From positions 1 to 40,665 of the forward strand of contig JACKPZ010000030.1 in the NCBI GenBank assembly GCA_024233135.1: a stretch of 40,665 bases of DNA, in the 5' to 3' direction. Source of the stretch: Akkermansiaceae bacterium. Lineage in GTDB: Bacteria; Verrucomicrobiota; Verrucomicrobiia; Verrucomicrobiales; Akkermansiaceae. Position 1 is the stretch's first letter; each line of letters begins with the position of its first letter. The translations under genes and the position numbers were made by a program. Of this stretch, positions 25,037 to 33,630 are shown piece after piece. The notes beneath the pieces were generated by a model. The model saw nothing but the letters and a program-made list of their open reading frames with translations. It had not been told where the DNA came from and made no database searches.

Positions 25037-26433
25037 CGGTTGGCGTCCTTTTTGCGTTTCTTCTTCGGCTTGTTACCCGGCTTGACCTTCTTGTTCCGGT
25101 TCTTGGCGAGGTGGGCCGTGGCATCCAGTTCGGTCCGGAGTCCCTTGTCGCCGCAATGTTCCATCCATTTTTCGAGTTCCGCACGCAGCTCGCGGCGGAC
25201 CTCCTCGTATTCCGGGTTCTTGGCGAGGTTGCGTTGTTCCTCCGGATCCTTGGCGATGTCGTAGAGTTCGACGGACGGGCGGAACTTGTAGCGCTTCACT
25301 TGTTCGGCCGCGTGTTTGTCACCGTCCGCGGCGGCGCGTTCCCAGCTCTTGAACTCCTTCGAGTTCGTGCAGGCGTTCTGAAACTCGATCTCGGGACTGA
25401 AGTTCCAGATGTAATGAAACCTCTCGGAGCGCACCGAACGGATGCCGAAGTGATCGGATCCGTGGTGGATGCCGCGGGTGGTCATGATGCCGAACACATG
25501 CTCCTTGTGACGTTGTTTCCCCGCGAACATGGGGAGCAGGCTGCGGCCGTCGATCTCGGGCGCGAGCTCGCCGCCGGCGGCATCGATGAACGTGGGAAGG
25601 ATGTCGACGTATTCGATCATCGCCTGGTTTAGCGTGCCCGGTTTGATCCTCCCCGGCCAGCGTGCGATGAACGCGGAGCGCAGGCCACGGTCGTAGCAGG
25701 TCCACTTGGCGAAGGGCAGCGAATTGCCCTGCTCGCTCACGACGATGACGAGCGTGTCCTCCGTCATCTTGTGTTTGTCCAACAAGCCCAGCGCGCTGCC
25801 CACCTGGCCGTCGAAGTAGGTAATCTCGGCGAGGTAGCGCGACATCCCCTCGCGGGTCGCCGGGGTGTCGGCATAGACCGGCGGCAGTTTGATCTCCGCC
25901 GGCGGGTATCTCGACGGGTCGCCCTTGTTCCACGGTGTGTGGGGTTCGTTCGAGCAGAGCAGCAGGCAGAACGGCTGGTCCTTCCCGGCGCACTCGCCGA
26001 GGAACGCATCGACCTTCTTGAAATCCGGATTCTGCGCCGTGCCCAGCCGCTCCCAGGAGAACACCGCGGGAGGACTCACGTGCGTCTTGCCGCTCAGGGC
26101 GACGCGATATCCGAGCGGCTTGAGGTATTGCACCACGCTCTTCACGTCGTCGCGGACGAAGGTGTGGTTCGGATAGGCTCCGGATTTCACCGGATACTGG
26201 CCGGTGTAGATCGAATGCCGGGTGGGTGAGCACATCGGCGCCGCCTGGAAGCAGCGGGTGAAACGCATCCCCTGGGTGGCGAGGCGGTTGATGTTCGGCG
26301 TGTGGGCTTGGCCGCCATAGCAGCCGATGTCCGACCACGTGCAGTCGTCCGCGATGAGGAAGACGAGGTTGGGCTTGGCGCGCGCGGTCGCGGTGAGCAA
26401 CGCCGCGATGGCGAGTGTGCGGATGATTCGCAT
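25033..26433 (-). CDS. Secreted S1-family sulfatase, SEQG subgroup, basic tail
   Basis: A 466-residue sulfatase with a signal peptide (about residues 1-19). It has IADDCTWSD (Asp29-Asp30) and the formylglycine motif C-S-P-T-R at Cys68. VVSEQGNSLPFAKWTCYD replaces the standard SDN/HG metal motif by SEQG, as in the paralogue at 12111-13529. GKTHVSP takes the place of GKWH. The C-terminus is very basic (KVKPGNKPKKKRKKDANR). It is coupled to the downstream iduronate-sulfatase-like gene by an ATGA overlap. A 108-bp gap with a hairpin and a GGAACTT element lies before its start. The substrate is unknown. Confidence 0.92.
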   Translation of the reverse strand: MRIIRTLAIAALLTATARAKPNLVFLIADDCTWSDIGCYGGQAHTPNINRLATQGMRFTRCFQAAPMCSPTRHSIYTGQYPVKSGAYPNHTFVRDDVKSVVQYLKPLGYRVALSGKTHVSPPAVFSWERLGTAQNPDFKKVDAFLGECAGKDQPFCLLLCSNEPHTPWNKGDPSRYPPAEIKLPPVYADTPATREGMSRYLAEITYFDGQVGSALGLLDKHKMTEDTLVIVVSEQGNSLPFAKWTCYDRGLRSAFIARWPGRIKPGTLNQAMIEYVDILPTFIDAAGGELAPEIDGRSLLPMFAGKQRHKEHVFGIMTTRGIHHGSDHFGIRSVRSERFHYIWNFSPEIEFQNACTNSKEFKSWERAAADGDKHAAEQVKRYKFRPSVELYDIAKDPEEQRNLAKNPEYEEVRRELRAELEKWMEHCGDKGLRTELDATAHLAKNRNKKVKPGNKPKKKRKKDANR

Positions 26434-26502
26434 GCGGAGTTCGAAGGTTTGTTCTTTCCGCTACACTCGGGCGGCATTGCCGGTCGATGTCACGGAGGAT
26501 TT

Positions 26503-26530
26503 GGAAACCACCCAAAGTGGTGGAAGTTCC
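26503..26530 (-). other. Intergenic hairpin overlapping a GGAACTT box
   Basis: GGAA-a-CCACC-CAAAGT-GGTGG-aag-TTCC forms an interrupted stem between the GH2-GH43 gene and the following sulfatase gene. On the minus strand it begins with GGAACTT, like a -35 box of extracytoplasmic-function sigma factors. No matching -10 box stands at 16 bases, so its role (attenuator, processing site or operator) is open. Confidence 0.4.
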
Positions 26531-26541
26531 GAGTCCGCTTC

Positions 26542-29484
26542 TCACGAATCGAACTTCTGCACCTCGTCCGGACCGGGGGTGGCGTAGGCAGGGTCCTTGG
26601 CGCGGATGTGGATGCCGCCGTTGTCGAGGACGCGGACGTCGAGCGGAACGATGGTGGTGCCGCGCTGGTTGATGGATTGCGCGTTCCCGGAGAGATCGCG
26701 GGTTTCGATGCCCTCGCGCGGGAGCGGGGGAACGTTCGCGTTGAAGAACGCGGTGCACCACCACTTGCCGTCGCGGGTTTGGAACGGCGTGCCGTGACCG
26801 AGGAAACGACCGGCGAACTTGCGCGGACCATACGGCCCGCGGATCTTGTCCGAGGTGGAGTAGTAGAGGTTGTAGGAACCCTTGCGGCCGCGGTCGGTGG
26901 ACCACGCGGTGCCGAGGTGGACGTATTTGCCGCCGACCTTGATCATCGTGGCGCCCTCGTGGCCGATGCGGTTGATCGTCTTCGACGGATCTTCCGGATT
27001 CGGGCGGGTGCTGGACGGGTCGATGCGCGTGCGCGGTCCGGTGAACTTCGTGAAGTCGTCGGCGAGCGGCTGGACCTCGGTGTTCTCCGAGAGCACCCAC
27101 CATTTCGAGCCGTCATGATAGAGCGACGGGTCGTGGTGGCCGCCGAACCTGCGGCCCATCGGGTGCGTCCACGGTCCCTTGAGTTCCGGGCCTGCGGACA
27201 GGGCGAGGTTCGACTTCTGCTTCGGGCAATGGACGAGCGCCCAGCGTTTCATCCCGGGGATCCAGTGGACCTCGGGCGCCCAGATCACATTTCCGGGTTT
27301 GGGAAACGAGCTGTCCTTGAGCGTGAAGATCGGGCCGAGGGATTCCCAGTCGATGAGGTCCCTGCTCTTCCACACGCGCACGGTGTTGCCGACGGCGGAC
27401 TGGTCGCCGAGGCCGATGTTGTAGGGATCGGTCTTCTCGCGTTTGTCGTCCTCGTTGATGGTGGTTCCGGTTAGATAATAGAAGTCATCCGGGCCGCGGG
27501 TGATGTAGGGATCGCGGATCCAGCCTTCCTTGATGTAGAGCGCGCGGTCGTGGGACTTTAGGCCGGCCTCGATCTCCGCGCGGGGCATCGCGGGCGCGAC
27601 CGGCGCGACCTTGGCGTCCGGGATGGCCACCATCGCCATGCCGGCGGTGGACGACGCCGCGGTTTTCCCACTGAGAAGTCCGGAGTCGGCGAGGATCTTC
27701 GAAAGCCGCGAGGGAGGCAGTTTCCGCACCTTGCGATCGTAGGTGATGAGACCGTTGATCTCGCCCTCGACGTCGGTGGTTTGAGTATAAATGCCGCCGG
27801 CGATGCCCTTGTTTTCCAACTCGGCGAGCTTCTCGATGGATGTGGTGTAGCGCTGGATCCATTCCTGCTTGTTCTTCGGCAGGCCGCCGTATCCCCAATT
27901 GCGTTTCTTGGGGTCCCACAGGTGGCCGGGAACGGGGAAACCATGGCCGCCGAATTCGCCGACGACCTTCACGAAGTCATTGAAACGGCCGCCTTCGCCT
28001 TGTTGGAACGGGAAGTCGGGATGTGGATATTTGTGGGCATCGACGATGTGGCCGACCGGGAAGAAGTTTCCTCCCGACGCGATGTTGATCGTGCGGGTGG
28101 GATCGTAGCCGACGATCCATTTGCCAACGTCCATCGTGCGGTGCTGGCCCCAACGTTCGTTGAAGGGAACCCAGACGACGATGGACGGATGGTTGTGCAG
28201 GGAATCGACCATGCCTTTCAGTTCCACCATCCATTGTTTGTGGGCTTCATCCGGCCAGGTCGCCTCGGGCGGATCCGGCGCGAGGCGCGGCCACTCGGGG
28301 CTGGATTTCTTGAAGCGGTTCTGGCCTGTGCCGGAGGAAACCTGGTCCTGCCAGACGAGCATGCCGATGCGGTCGCAATGGGCGTAGTAGCGCCGTGGCT
28401 CGACTTTGATATGTTTCCGGATGGTATTGAAACCAGCGTCCTTGAGGAAGCGAATGTCGGACACCATGCCTTCGTCGGACGGCGGGGTGAGCAGGCCGTC
28501 GGGCCACCACCCTTGGTCGAGGGTGCCCCAGTGGAAGTAGGTTTTTCCGTTGAGGGTGAGGCGGAGGTGGCCGTCGGCGTCGCGGTTGACGCCGGTCTCG
28601 CGCAGGCCGGTGTAGGACTTCACGCTGTCGTCACCGAAGCGGAAGGTCAGGTCGTAGAGCGTGGGCGACTCCGGAGTCCAGAGCTGCGGGTCGGGGATCT
28701 TGAGGGTGACGGTTTCACCGGGTTTGCCGGTGCCTTTGGCGACCTGCTTGCCGTCGATCGACGCGGTGACCTCCACCGGTTTGTCGTTTCCGCCGCTGGC
28801 GTCGAAGTCGAAGGTGACGGTGCCGTCGATGGCCGGGACGATCTTCACCGACTCGAGGTGATCGGCGGGCACGGTTTCCATCCAGACGGTCTGCCAGATG
28901 CCGGTGACGGGCGTGTACCAGATGCCGCCGGGTTCGGAAACCTGCTTGCCGTGGAGCTGCCACCCGGTGTCGGTGGCGTCGGTGACCTTCACGGTGAGCG
29001 TGTTGTCGCCGGCCTTGAGCGCGTCGGTGACGTCGAAGGAAAACGGCAGGTTGCCGCCGGTGTGCGCGCCGACATGTTTGCCATTGACCCACACGGTGGT
29101 CTGATAGTCGACCGCCTCGAAATGAAGGATGCAGCGATTGCCGCCGGACGGAGCGGGCGCATCGAAGCTGCGTTGGTACCAAACCGCATCGTCGGGTGTG
29201 ACGCGTTTCTTCACGCCGGACAAGGCGGACTCGATGCAGAACGGCACGAGGATTTCGCCGCTCCACGACGATGGCGCGGAGTCGGCGGATTTCCTGGTGA
29301 TGGCGTAATTCCAGAGGCCGTTGAGGTTCCGCCATTCCTTTCGTTCGAATGCGGGGCGAGGGTATTCGGACCACGCTGAGTCCGGGCTGAGTTTCTCCCC
29401 CCAATCGGTGAGCATGGAGTCGGGCGCGGGCTGCCAGGCGTGGGCCGTGGCGGTCAGGGCGAGTGCGATGATGGCGGGTTTCAT
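26542..29484 (-). CDS. GH2-GH43 fusion glycoside hydrolase, secreted
   Basis: A 980-residue protein with a signal peptide (about residues 1-16) and two catalytic units. The N-terminal GH2 part has a sugar-binding jelly-roll (about 40-205, with EAVDYQTTVWVNGKHVG), an immunoglobulin-like domain (to about 305) and a TIM barrel. Its acid/base candidate is Glu443 in VPFNERWGQH and its nucleophile candidate is Glu510 in VVGEFGGHG. After an Ala/Pro-rich linker (about 605-640) comes a GH43-like beta-propeller: Asp658 in WIRDPYITRG (base), WAPEVHW with Glu738, HHDPSLYHD with Asp785, and Glu843 in GHEGATM (acid). The start is set at 29484, where the signal peptide begins. It may attack two linkages of one glycan. 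Family calls are firm, specificity unknown. Confidence 0.88.
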   Translation of the reverse strand: MKPAIIALALTATAHAWQPAPDSMLTDWGEKLSPDSAWSEYPRPAFERKEWRNLNGLWNYAITRKSADSAPSSWSGEILVPFCIESALSGVKKRVTPDDAVWYQRSFDAPAPSGGNRCILHFEAVDYQTTVWVNGKHVGAHTGGNLPFSFDVTDALKAGDNTLTVKVTDATDTGWQLHGKQVSEPGGIWYTPVTGIWQTVWMETVPADHLESVKIVPAIDGTVTFDFDASGGNDKPVEVTASIDGKQVAKGTGKPGETVTLKIPDPQLWTPESPTLYDLTFRFGDDSVKSYTGLRETGVNRDADGHLRLTLNGKTYFHWGTLDQGWWPDGLLTPPSDEGMVSDIRFLKDAGFNTIRKHIKVEPRRYYAHCDRIGMLVWQDQVSSGTGQNRFKKSSPEWPRLAPDPPEATWPDEAHKQWMVELKGMVDSLHNHPSIVVWVPFNERWGQHRTMDVGKWIVGYDPTRTINIASGGNFFPVGHIVDAHKYPHPDFPFQQGEGGRFNDFVKVVGEFGGHGFPVPGHLWDPKKRNWGYGGLPKNKQEWIQRYTTSIEKLAELENKGIAGGIYTQTTDVEGEINGLITYDRKVRKLPPSRLSKILADSGLLSGKTAASSTAGMAMVAIPDAKVAPVAPAMPRAEIEAGLKSHDRALYIKEGWIRDPYITRGPDDFYYLTGTTINEDDKREKTDPYNIGLGDQSAVGNTVRVWKSRDLIDWESLGPIFTLKDSSFPKPGNVIWAPEVHWIPGMKRWALVHCPKQKSNLALSAGPELKGPWTHPMGRRFGGHHDPSLYHDGSKWWVLSENTEVQPLADDFTKFTGPRTRIDPSSTRPNPEDPSKTINRIGHEGATMIKVGGKYVHLGTAWSTDRGRKGSYNLYYSTSDKIRGPYGPRKFAGRFLGHGTPFQTRDGKWWCTAFFNANVPPLPREGIETRDLSGNAQSINQRGTTIVPLDVRVLDNGGIHIRAKDPAYATPGPDEVQKFDS

Positions 29485-29497
29485 GATGGGAAATGGG

Positions 29498-31588
29498 TCA
29501 GGGACGGTCGTCACCGGTGCGGCTGGACAGCACCTTGCCGTTGAAACGGTTGGGCGCGGGGTAGTCGCCGGCGGCGGAACGCGAGTCAAAGCCGATGCTC
29601 AGGCCGTCCACCGGTTGCACCGGAATGAGTCCGGGCGAAGCGCGGCGGAATGGATTCGAACCATCGACGCTGAGCGTCATGTCGTGCTCATCCAAGGTCG
29701 CGACGAGGCGCACGTGGCCGCCGGCCGGCCGGTCGGCGATGACGCGGGTGACCTCGCCATCGATCCGGACATCGAACGCGGGGCGACCTTTGACGAAATG
29801 GAGCGCGTAGCCGAAGCGGTCGCCGCCATGGGCGAGGACCACGCCGGCGGGCCGCTTCGCTTGGATCTCGGCGGTGAGATGCAGCGGCTTGTTGGCGATG
29901 TCGGTATGGGATTCGCCGTTGGATGCGGTCTCGCCTTTGGCGAAAGGATCGGCCCCGACCTTGCGCGCCCATGTTTCCCATTCGGCGACGAGTTCCTTGA
30001 GGATCTCGGGTTTCTCGTTCGCGAGGTTCTTCGTTTCGGAGCGGTCGTTCCCGAGGTTGTAGAGTTCCCAGCGTTGTTCGTCGGGCTGGCGTTTGCCCCA
30101 GACGATCTTCCAATCGCCCTTGCGATAGCCGCGCGCGTCCTGGTGTTCGGTCGGGATGCCGCGGGGAGCGAGGCCCTCGCCGCGTGCGGCTGGCAGGAGC
30201 GAAACGCCGGAGACGGGTTTGATGTCATGGCCGCCGCGTGTTTCGGGATATGGTGTTCCGGTGGCGGCGCAGACGGTGGGTACGATGTCCATCGTATGTC
30301 CGGGATCGGGCACAAATCCGGCGCGGGATTTCACACCTGCGGGCCAGTGGATGACGAGGGGCGACGAGATGCCGCCTTCATGGCAGAAGTGTTTGTACAT
30401 GTTGAGCGGCGTGTTGCAGAGCATCGCCCAACCGGACCCATACGAGCTGTGGGTATGGTCCTGTCCCATGCCGGCGAGTTGGGCACCGGTGTGGAGGATG
30501 GTCTCGCCCTTGCGGGACGGGCCGTCGAATCCAAAGGGCCCCCACTCATAGCAGGCGCCGTTGTCGCTCAGGAAAACGATGAGGGTGTTGTCGAGTTCGC
30601 CGTGTTTCGCGAGGTCCTCGACGATGCGGCCGACGCCGTCATCGACGTGCTCGACCATCGCCGCGAAGGTGGCCATGCGGCGGGCGAGGTCCTCGCGGCG
30701 CTCCGCGGGCAGCGAGTCCCACGCCGGATTGTTCTCGCCGGGGAAACCGTTGGCGATGTCGTCGCGGTCGACGGGCACCTGCGAGCGCGGCGGCAGCGGC
30801 GTGTCGGCGGGCATCAGGCCGAGTTTCTTCTGCCGTTCGAGCCGCTCGGCGCGGAGGACATCCCAGCCCTTGCGGTAGGTGTCCATGTGGCGGTCGATGC
30901 TTTTCTTGGGCGCCTGCACGGGGAAGTGCGGCGAGGAATGGGAGAGGAAGAGGAACCACGGCTTGCCCTCGTTGTCGCCGGAGCGGGCTTCCTTGAGAAA
31001 CTCGAGTGCGTAGTCGTTGAAGACGTCGGTGGCGTAGTATTCGCCACGCGGGCGGTCGATCTCGGGCTTGGTGCCTTCGGGCAGGCGGACGTATTCGCCG
31101 GGGTCCCACTGGTTTCCGGCGTAGGCGAGGAAATTCCGATATCCATAGTAGTTCTGGACGCCGCGTTCCATCGGCCCGGGCACGCCCATGTGCCATTTGC
31201 CGATCATCCAGGTGGTGTAGCCGGCGTCGCCGAGGATTTCCGCCAGGGTGGCGGTGTCCGGAAGCAGGTGGCCGGTGTAGGACGGCGCGCCGTCGCCCCG
31301 CGGCTGCGCGGTGGCGAAGGACCCGATGCCGGCCTCGTGCGGATGCAACCCGGTGAACAAGGATGCGCGCGACGGACAGCAGCGTGCGGAATTGTAGAAG
31401 GCCGAGAATTTCGTGCCGCCGGCCGCCAGCTTGTCGATATTTGGTGTCGGGATTTCAGAGCCGTAGCAGGAAAGGTCGGAAAACCCGAGGTCGTCGGCGA
31501 GAATGAGCAGCACGTTCGGCCGGTCGCCGGCCGTGGCGGCCGCGCCCAGTCCGAGCACGGCGGAGAAAAGAATGGCAACGGGTTTCAT
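29498..31588 (-). CDS. Secreted S1-family arylsulfatase with C-terminal LamG-like domain
   Basis: A 696-residue sulfatase, about 150 residues longer than usual. The signal peptide covers about residues 1-20. It has LADDLGFSD (Asp32-Asp33), the motif C-C-P-S-R at Cys70, GKWHMG and LSDNGACYEWG. HEGGISSPLVIHWPAG and ELYNLGNDRSETKN complete the sulfatase part by about residue 545. The remainder (LHLTAEIQAKRPAGVVLAHG, then GGHVRLVATLDEHDMTLSVDG) has the strand pattern of a concanavalin/LamG sandwich and probably binds substrate. A candidate ECF-type promoter lies about 50 bp upstream of its start, right after the anti-sigma gene. It is 13 bp from the GH2-GH43 gene, so the two are likely co-transcribed. 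Confidence 0.93.
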   Translation of the reverse strand: MKPVAILFSAVLGLGAAATAGDRPNVLLILADDLGFSDLSCYGSEIPTPNIDKLAAGGTKFSAFYNSARCCPSRASLFTGLHPHEAGIGSFATAQPRGDGAPSYTGHLLPDTATLAEILGDAGYTTWMIGKWHMGVPGPMERGVQNYYGYRNFLAYAGNQWDPGEYVRLPEGTKPEIDRPRGEYYATDVFNDYALEFLKEARSGDNEGKPWFLFLSHSSPHFPVQAPKKSIDRHMDTYRKGWDVLRAERLERQKKLGLMPADTPLPPRSQVPVDRDDIANGFPGENNPAWDSLPAERREDLARRMATFAAMVEHVDDGVGRIVEDLAKHGELDNTLIVFLSDNGACYEWGPFGFDGPSRKGETILHTGAQLAGMGQDHTHSSYGSGWAMLCNTPLNMYKHFCHEGGISSPLVIHWPAGVKSRAGFVPDPGHTMDIVPTVCAATGTPYPETRGGHDIKPVSGVSLLPAARGEGLAPRGIPTEHQDARGYRKGDWKIVWGKRQPDEQRWELYNLGNDRSETKNLANEKPEILKELVAEWETWARKVGADPFAKGETASNGESHTDIANKPLHLTAEIQAKRPAGVVLAHGGDRFGYALHFVKGRPAFDVRIDGEVTRVIADRPAGGHVRLVATLDEHDMTLSVDGSNPFRRASPGLIPVQPVDGLSIGFDSRSAAGDYPAPNRFNGKVLSSRTGDDRP

Positions 31589-31639
31589 AGGTTCGTTGGT
31601 GGGTGGGAGCCGCCGCGCGGGCGTAGTACTCCATGGATT

Positions 31640-31665
31640 GATTTCCGCAGCGCCCCGGGTGTTTC
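31640..31665 (-). promoter_or_regulatory. Candidate ECF-type promoter of the sulfatase gene (site C)
   Basis: On the minus strand GAAACACC (from 31665), 16 bases after GAAAC, then AAATC (31644-31640). It lies between the anti-sigma stop codon and the sulfatase start at 31588. Box sequence and 16-base spacing are the same as at site B apart from one base in the first box. Confidence 0.45.
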
Positions 31666-31673
31666 GGGAAATC

Positions 31674-33083
31674 TCAGTCTCCCGCGGTGATCACGCGGAT
31701 TTCATCGACCGATTCACCCGCGAAGAAGACGACCGAGACGGTGCGGCGGTCTTCCGACAGCGTGATGGTGTCCGGTTCGGTCTTCGGACCGCCCTCCACG
31801 CCGCGCATGTCCGGGTTCTGTTCGGGTTCTGGAATGGGGGCGGCGGTGGCGATTTTGTCGGTGAGGCGCAGCTTGCCGGTGGAGGTGATGAGGCCGAGTA
31901 CCGGGCGGTCGAAGGTGACGGAGCCTTCGAATCGCTTGAAGACACCGTAGTCGAGAACGCCGACGGGGTTGTACCGGAGCAGATAGCTGCGTGCGTGTTG
32001 GGTGCCTTCCGAGAGGATCGGATTCGCGCCGTGAAGGCCGCGCCAGCTCCGGCCACCGAAGTTTCCGGGTTCCACGATGTCTGCCGGGAGCCTCGGCGGA
32101 AGTTTGAATGAACGGCGCTCGGGGATCACCAGAATGTGGTTGTCGTCCTCGTGGAGCGCGACGATTTCCGGCGTGTTTGGCGGTGCGGGCACCACCTCGC
32201 CGGTGGTCGATTGGATGCCGGAGGCGACCGGCCAGGTGCGCGTGAACGGCGAGGGTTCGAATGTCAGGTCCTCAAGGCCTTCTCGTGAGGTGGCGCGGAC
32301 CGCCTTGCCCTTGAGAAGCTTGCGGTTTTCGCCGCTGTTCGAGACCTCGACCTCGCCGTCGAGGACCATGAAGTCCGCCGATCCGTCGGGGCGTGCCGAG
32401 ACACCGAACGAGGTGCCGAGGTCGGTGAGCGTGGCGGACTCGGTGTCGACGCGGAAACCATGTGCCGTATCCGGGCACCATGCGTTGAGATTGCCGGACT
32501 GGAGGATGATTTCCTTGGCGCTCTTGACCGTGAAACGGGCGGGCGCTTCGACGGCGACGACGGCGCCATTGGTGAATTCCAGCCTCATCATGCCTTCGTC
32601 GAGTTCGATCCGCTGGTTCTCGTGGATCGTGACGGATGCGTTCATGGCACCGTTCTCCCCGCCGCTGATGCGGGTGGCGACGGCGACGAGAGGGACGGGC
32701 GCTCCGCCGGTCCCGCGTTTCTTGAGCAGTGCCAGAGGGATGGCGGCCAGCGCGAGACAGGCGGCGAGGGCGATCACCGCCCGGCGCTGCATGCGGTGGG
32801 TGCGGATGCGCCTGCCGACCTCCTGCGGGAAATCCGAGGGGCTTTCATCGCCGAGTTTCCGGAGGTGGCCGGCGATCGAGAAGGAAAAGCGTTCGTCGCT
32901 GAACTTCGGATTCATCCGGAACAGCGATCCGGACACCAGAAGCTGCCGGCGCAGTTCGTCGAGCAGCGCGGGATCGTCGCGGACGATTTCGAAGAGGCGC
33001 TCGCGGCCGGCTGGGTCGATCGAGCCGTCGAGAAGATCGGCGCAGAGGGCGTCGAATTCGGAGTCTGGATGTTCAGTGTGCAT
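31674..33083 (-). CDS. FecR-like anti-sigma factor, membrane-anchored
   Basis: A 469-residue single-pass membrane protein. The N-terminal cytosolic part (about 1-95) has LCADLLDGSIDPAGRERLFEIV (quoted as LLDGSIDPAGRERL), typical of sigma-binding anti-sigma domains in Planctomycetes and Verrucomicrobia. A membrane helix lies at about 101-120. A FecR domain follows outside (about 140-265: LEFTNGAVVAVEAPARF, TDLGTSFGV, VLDGEVEV). The C-terminal part (HARSYLLRYNPVG, FEGSVTFDRPVLGLI) is a beta-rich sensor-like domain found with this subfamily. It should hold the ECF sigma factor inactive until a signal arrives. The ATG at 33083 overlaps the sigma gene by 11 bp, so translation is coupled. The signal is unknown; a glycan fragment is plausible from context. 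Confidence 0.88.
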   Translation of the reverse strand: MHTEHPDSEFDALCADLLDGSIDPAGRERLFEIVRDDPALLDELRRQLLVSGSLFRMNPKFSDERFSFSIAGHLRKLGDESPSDFPQEVGRRIRTHRMQRRAVIALAACLALAAIPLALLKKRGTGGAPVPLVAVATRISGGENGAMNASVTIHENQRIELDEGMMRLEFTNGAVVAVEAPARFTVKSAKEIILQSGNLNAWCPDTAHGFRVDTESATLTDLGTSFGVSARPDGSADFMVLDGEVEVSNSGENRKLLKGKAVRATSREGLEDLTFEPSPFTRTWPVASGIQSTTGEVVPAPPNTPEIVALHEDDNHILVIPERRSFKLPPRLPADIVEPGNFGGRSWRGLHGANPILSEGTQHARSYLLRYNPVGVLDYGVFKRFEGSVTFDRPVLGLITSTGKLRLTDKIATAAPIPEPEQNPDMRGVEGGPKTEPDTITLSEDRRTVSVVFFAGESVDEIRVITAGD

Positions 33084-33615
33084 CGTGGACTTCACGAGAG
33101 TGGAGGCATTGGGCGAGCGTCTGGCGGGCGTGGAAAAGCATTTTGCGCACCGCGACGGCGCTCATGGCGAGGTCTTCGCCGATCTGCGAAGCATTGCGGT
33201 CTTGAAAATACCGGGCGTCGATGACCTTGCGGGTGCGGTCGGTGAGGCGTTCGAGACAGGTGCGGAGTGCTTCGTAGCGGATTTCGCAATCCTGCAGGGC
33301 TCCCGGTTCCATCGATGCGTGGGGTGCCTGGAGCAGCAGGCTGGTGAGGTTTTCGTCGAGCAGGCGCTGGCGCCGTCCGGACTTGCTGAGCTCGTTCATC
33401 ACCAGGTTGCGGGCGATCCGGCGCAGCCACGGTCCCGCGTTGTCCGGGCTGTCGAGTTCGTCCCATTTGCGGTAGGCGACGAGGAATGCTTCCTGGGCGA
33501 TGTCGTCCACCCACGTGTGGTCGACGCCCAGCGAGCGGATGAAGTAGCGCAGGCTCGAGTGGTGTTCGTGGACCACCGCGTCGATCTGCTCAAGTCGGTT
33601 GGATTTGGATTTCAC
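33073..33615 (-). CDS. ECF-type RNA polymerase sigma factor
   Basis: A 180-residue sigma-70-family factor with only regions 2 and 4. Region 2 (about residues 15-85) has DDIAQEAFLVAYRKWDEL and WLRRIARNLVMNEL. Region 4 (about 125-172) has LTDRTRKVIDARYFQDRN and then ASQIGEDLAMSAVAVRKMLFHAR, given as SQIGEDLAMS and AVAVRKMLFHAR, the DNA-binding helix-turn-helix. The subfamily is the one frequent in Planctomycetes and Verrucomicrobia. The start is GTG at 33615. Its gene overlaps the FecR anti-sigma gene and sits in the middle of the sulfatase cluster. A candidate self-recognised promoter lies 16-41 bp upstream. Confidence 0.94.
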   Translation of the reverse strand: MKSKSNRLEQIDAVVHEHHSSLRYFIRSLGVDHTWVDDIAQEAFLVAYRKWDELDSPDNAGPWLRRIARNLVMNELSKSGRRQRLLDENLTSLLLQAPHASMEPGALQDCEIRYEALRTCLERLTDRTRKVIDARYFQDRNASQIGEDLAMSAVAVRKMLFHARQTLAQCLHSREVHDAH

Positions 33616-33630
33616 GGGCTTTGAAACAAG

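Noticed and set aside
27781..29379. Plus-strand open frame of 532 codons opposite the GH2-GH43 gene
   Set aside because: Same reason: shadow of a well-supported gene on the other strand.
29485..29589. N-terminal extension of the GH2-GH43 protein by 35 codons
   Set aside because: It overlaps the upstream sulfatase gene and precedes a clear signal peptide at 29484.
29321..31690. Plus-strand open frame of 789 codons opposite the LamG sulfatase
   Set aside because: Antisense to a clear sulfatase gene and spans its gene boundary; no family pattern.
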